Positions 62,798-64,000 of a stretch of DNA of 64,000 nt are shown here, piece after piece (the first letter of the stretch is position 1; each line of letters opens with the position of its first letter). A program made the translations under genes and the position numbers. The DNA comes from Crotalaria pallida (lineage: Eukaryota > Streptophyta > Magnoliopsida > Fabales > Fabaceae), in contig CM075651.1 of NCBI GenBank assembly GCA_037953625.1, positions 107,261,001-107,325,000 of the forward strand, given 5' to 3'. Below the pieces are notes generated by a model. The model did no database searches. It worked only from the letters and a program-made list of their open reading frames with translations, and was not told where the DNA came from.

Positions 62798-63854
62798 CAT
62801 TCTACACTTGATAGAACCTCCAAGGACTCATGCTAGACCCTCTACGTCCCTTGGGGACTCAAGCATTGTTTAGGATCATTCTAATGGTTCTTATAAGTCC
62901 TAATACACATTCCTAGACCTTTCTAAGCCTTTAGAATACTCTATTAACCATTCTACACCTGTTAGAACCTCCAATTACTCATTCTAGACCCTCTACGTCC
63001 CATGGGGACTCAAGCATTGTTTAGGATCATTCTAATGGTTCTTATAAGACCTAATACACATTCCTAGACCTTTCTAAGCCTTTAGAATACTCTATTAACC
63101 ATTCTACACCTGTTAGAACCTCCAATTACTCATTCTAGACCCTCTACGTCCCATGGGGACTCAAGCATTGTTTAGGATCATTCTAATGGTTCTTATAAGT
63201 CCTAATACACATTCCTAGACCATTCTAAGCCTTTAGAATACTCTCTTAACCATTCTACACTTGTTAGAACCTCCAAGGACTCAAGCTACACCCTCTACGT
63301 CCCTTCGGGACTCAAGCATTGTTTAGGATCATTCTAATGGTTCTTATAAGTCCTAATACACATTCCTAGACCATTCTACACCTTTAGAATACTCTCTTAA
63401 CCATTCTACACTTGTTAGAACCTCCAAGGACTCAAGCTAGACCCTCTACGTCCCTTGGGGACTCAAGCATTGTTTATGATCATTCTAATGGTTCTTATAA
63501 GTCCTAATACACATTCCATGACCATTCTAAGCCTTTAGAATACTCTCTTAACCATTCTACACTTGTTAGAACCTCCAAGGACTCATCCTACACCCTCTAC
63601 GTCCCTTGGGGACTCAAGCATTGTTTAGGATCATTCTAATGGTTCTTATAAGACCTAATACACATTCCTAGACCTTTCTAAGCCTTTAGAATACTCTATT
63701 AACCATTCTACACCTGTTAGAACCTCCAATTACTCATTCTAGACCCTCTACGTCCCATGGGGACTCAAGCATTGTTTAGGAACATTCTAATGGTTCTTAT
63801 AAGTCCTAATACACATTCCTAGACCATTCTAAGCCTTTAGAATACTCTCTTAAC

Positions 63855-64000
63855 CATTCTACACTTGTTAGAACCTCCAAGGACTCAAGCTAGACCCTCT
63901 ACGTCCCTTGGGGACTCAAGCATTGTTTATGATCATTCTAATGGTTCTTATAAGTCCTAATACACATTCCATGACCATTGTAAGCCTTTAGAATACTCTC
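63855..64000 (+). repeat. Partial monomer at window end
   Basis: The first 146 bases of a monomer; the missing five would be TTAAC. It has GTTTATGATC, CCATGACC and a private CATTGTAAG. The array clearly continues past the window. Confidence 0.95.

Larger units (their letters stand above)
1..64000 (+). repeat. Satellite DNA array, 151-bp monomer
   Basis: The window is wholly tandem repeat. Monomer starts (CATTCTACAC phase) fall at 1, 152, 213, 364, 515 and so on to 63855. All units read in the same direction; I saw no inverted unit. Length check: 410 x 151 + 29 x 61 + 3 x 60 - 6 + 1 = 63854, exactly the distance from 1 to the last unit start at 63855. The consensus counted by hand is A41 C41 G20 T49 (40.4% GC). 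The array is non-coding: 151 is not a multiple of 3, so each monomer shifts frame, and both strands carry frequent stops (TAG, TAA; reverse of TTA, CTA, TCA). The type is that of a eukaryotic heterochromatic or centromeric satellite. The family and species are not recognised, and centromere function is inference only. Confidence 0.98.
36064..64000 (+). repeat. Zone D of the array, CCATGG-rich
   Basis: Almost all monomers are A haplotype. CCATGG, CCAATTACTC/TCTAGACC, TTTATAATACAATC, CCTTCGGGACTC with AAGACCTAAT, and CAAATTCCTAGACCGTTC types alternate in fixed order. This zone has the longest and cleanest HORs in the window. Confidence 0.8.
61832..64000 (+). repeat. 2325-bp HOR, copy 2, cut by window end
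   Basis: Repeats copy 1 at +2325, including GTCCCTGGGGG at 61881 and CTCATCCTACACC at 63586. It departs near 63.93 kb, where GTTTATGATC/CCATGACC replaces GTTTAGGATC/CCTAGACC. Confidence 0.85.

Noticed and set aside
1..64000. CRISPR array (regular repeats)
   Set aside because: There are no unique spacers; the whole 151-bp period is repeated with small variation, and no cas genes are present.
1..64000. Repeat-containing protein gene
   Set aside because: 151 is not divisible by 3, so a long reading frame would need all three frames open. Each strand has several stop codons per monomer, so no supported CDS exists.
1..64000. Naming a known satellite family or host species
   Set aside because: I do not recognise the consensus, and without a database search any name would be a guess.

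Overview
The whole 64 kb is one uninterrupted satellite DNA array. I see no gene, RNA gene, transposon or unique sequence on either strand. The basic unit is a 151-bp monomer (about 40% GC), always head-to-tail in the same orientation. Counting from position 1, the window holds 410 full monomers, 32 short 60-61-bp units and a last monomer cut by the window edge (63855-64000). Six 1-bp deletions and one 1-bp insertion account for the remainder, so nothing else is inserted. Both window edges lie inside the array. The organism must be a eukaryote: a long homogeneous array of nucleosome-sized units with higher-order repeats (HORs) is typical of (peri)centromeric or heterochromatic satellites. I do not recognise the family and cannot name the species. 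CpG depletion and the absence of CAG/CTG/CCG sites in the consensus hint at a plant, but only weakly.

Layout. Zone A (1-14078) has HOR modules of 8, 12, 8, 9, 8 and 17 units. Each begins with a distinctive monomer (CTAGATCC...GACGC) followed by a 61-bp short unit; 1571/1420-bp and 1359-bp tandem HORs follow. Zone B (14079 to about 29.0 kb) is organised around a five-monomer signature block (754 bp) recurring at 14079, 17008, 18819, 19573, 23861, 26487 and, partly changed, 28601; an older copy sits at 7615. Zone C (about 29.0-36.06 kb) is the most mixed, with many private variants and recombinant haplotypes. Zone D (36064-64000) is dominated by CCATGG-bearing monomers and contains the clearest HORs: 1118, 1420, 1510, 3656 (with a nested 816) and 2325 bp.

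How it works together. Every HOR spacing I measured equals n x 151 + m x 61 (or 60), give or take the mapped 1-bp indels. Repeat copies have therefore been exchanged in register, by unequal crossover or an equivalent process. Several exchange points can be placed inside single chimeric monomers. The most striking features are the nested, very recent-looking amplifications in 51-64 kb, the clustered sequence blocks that define two monomer haplotypes, and the sharp change of monomer families near 29 kb. The monomer itself appears to derive from about 30-31-bp subrepeats, and the short unit equals two of them.
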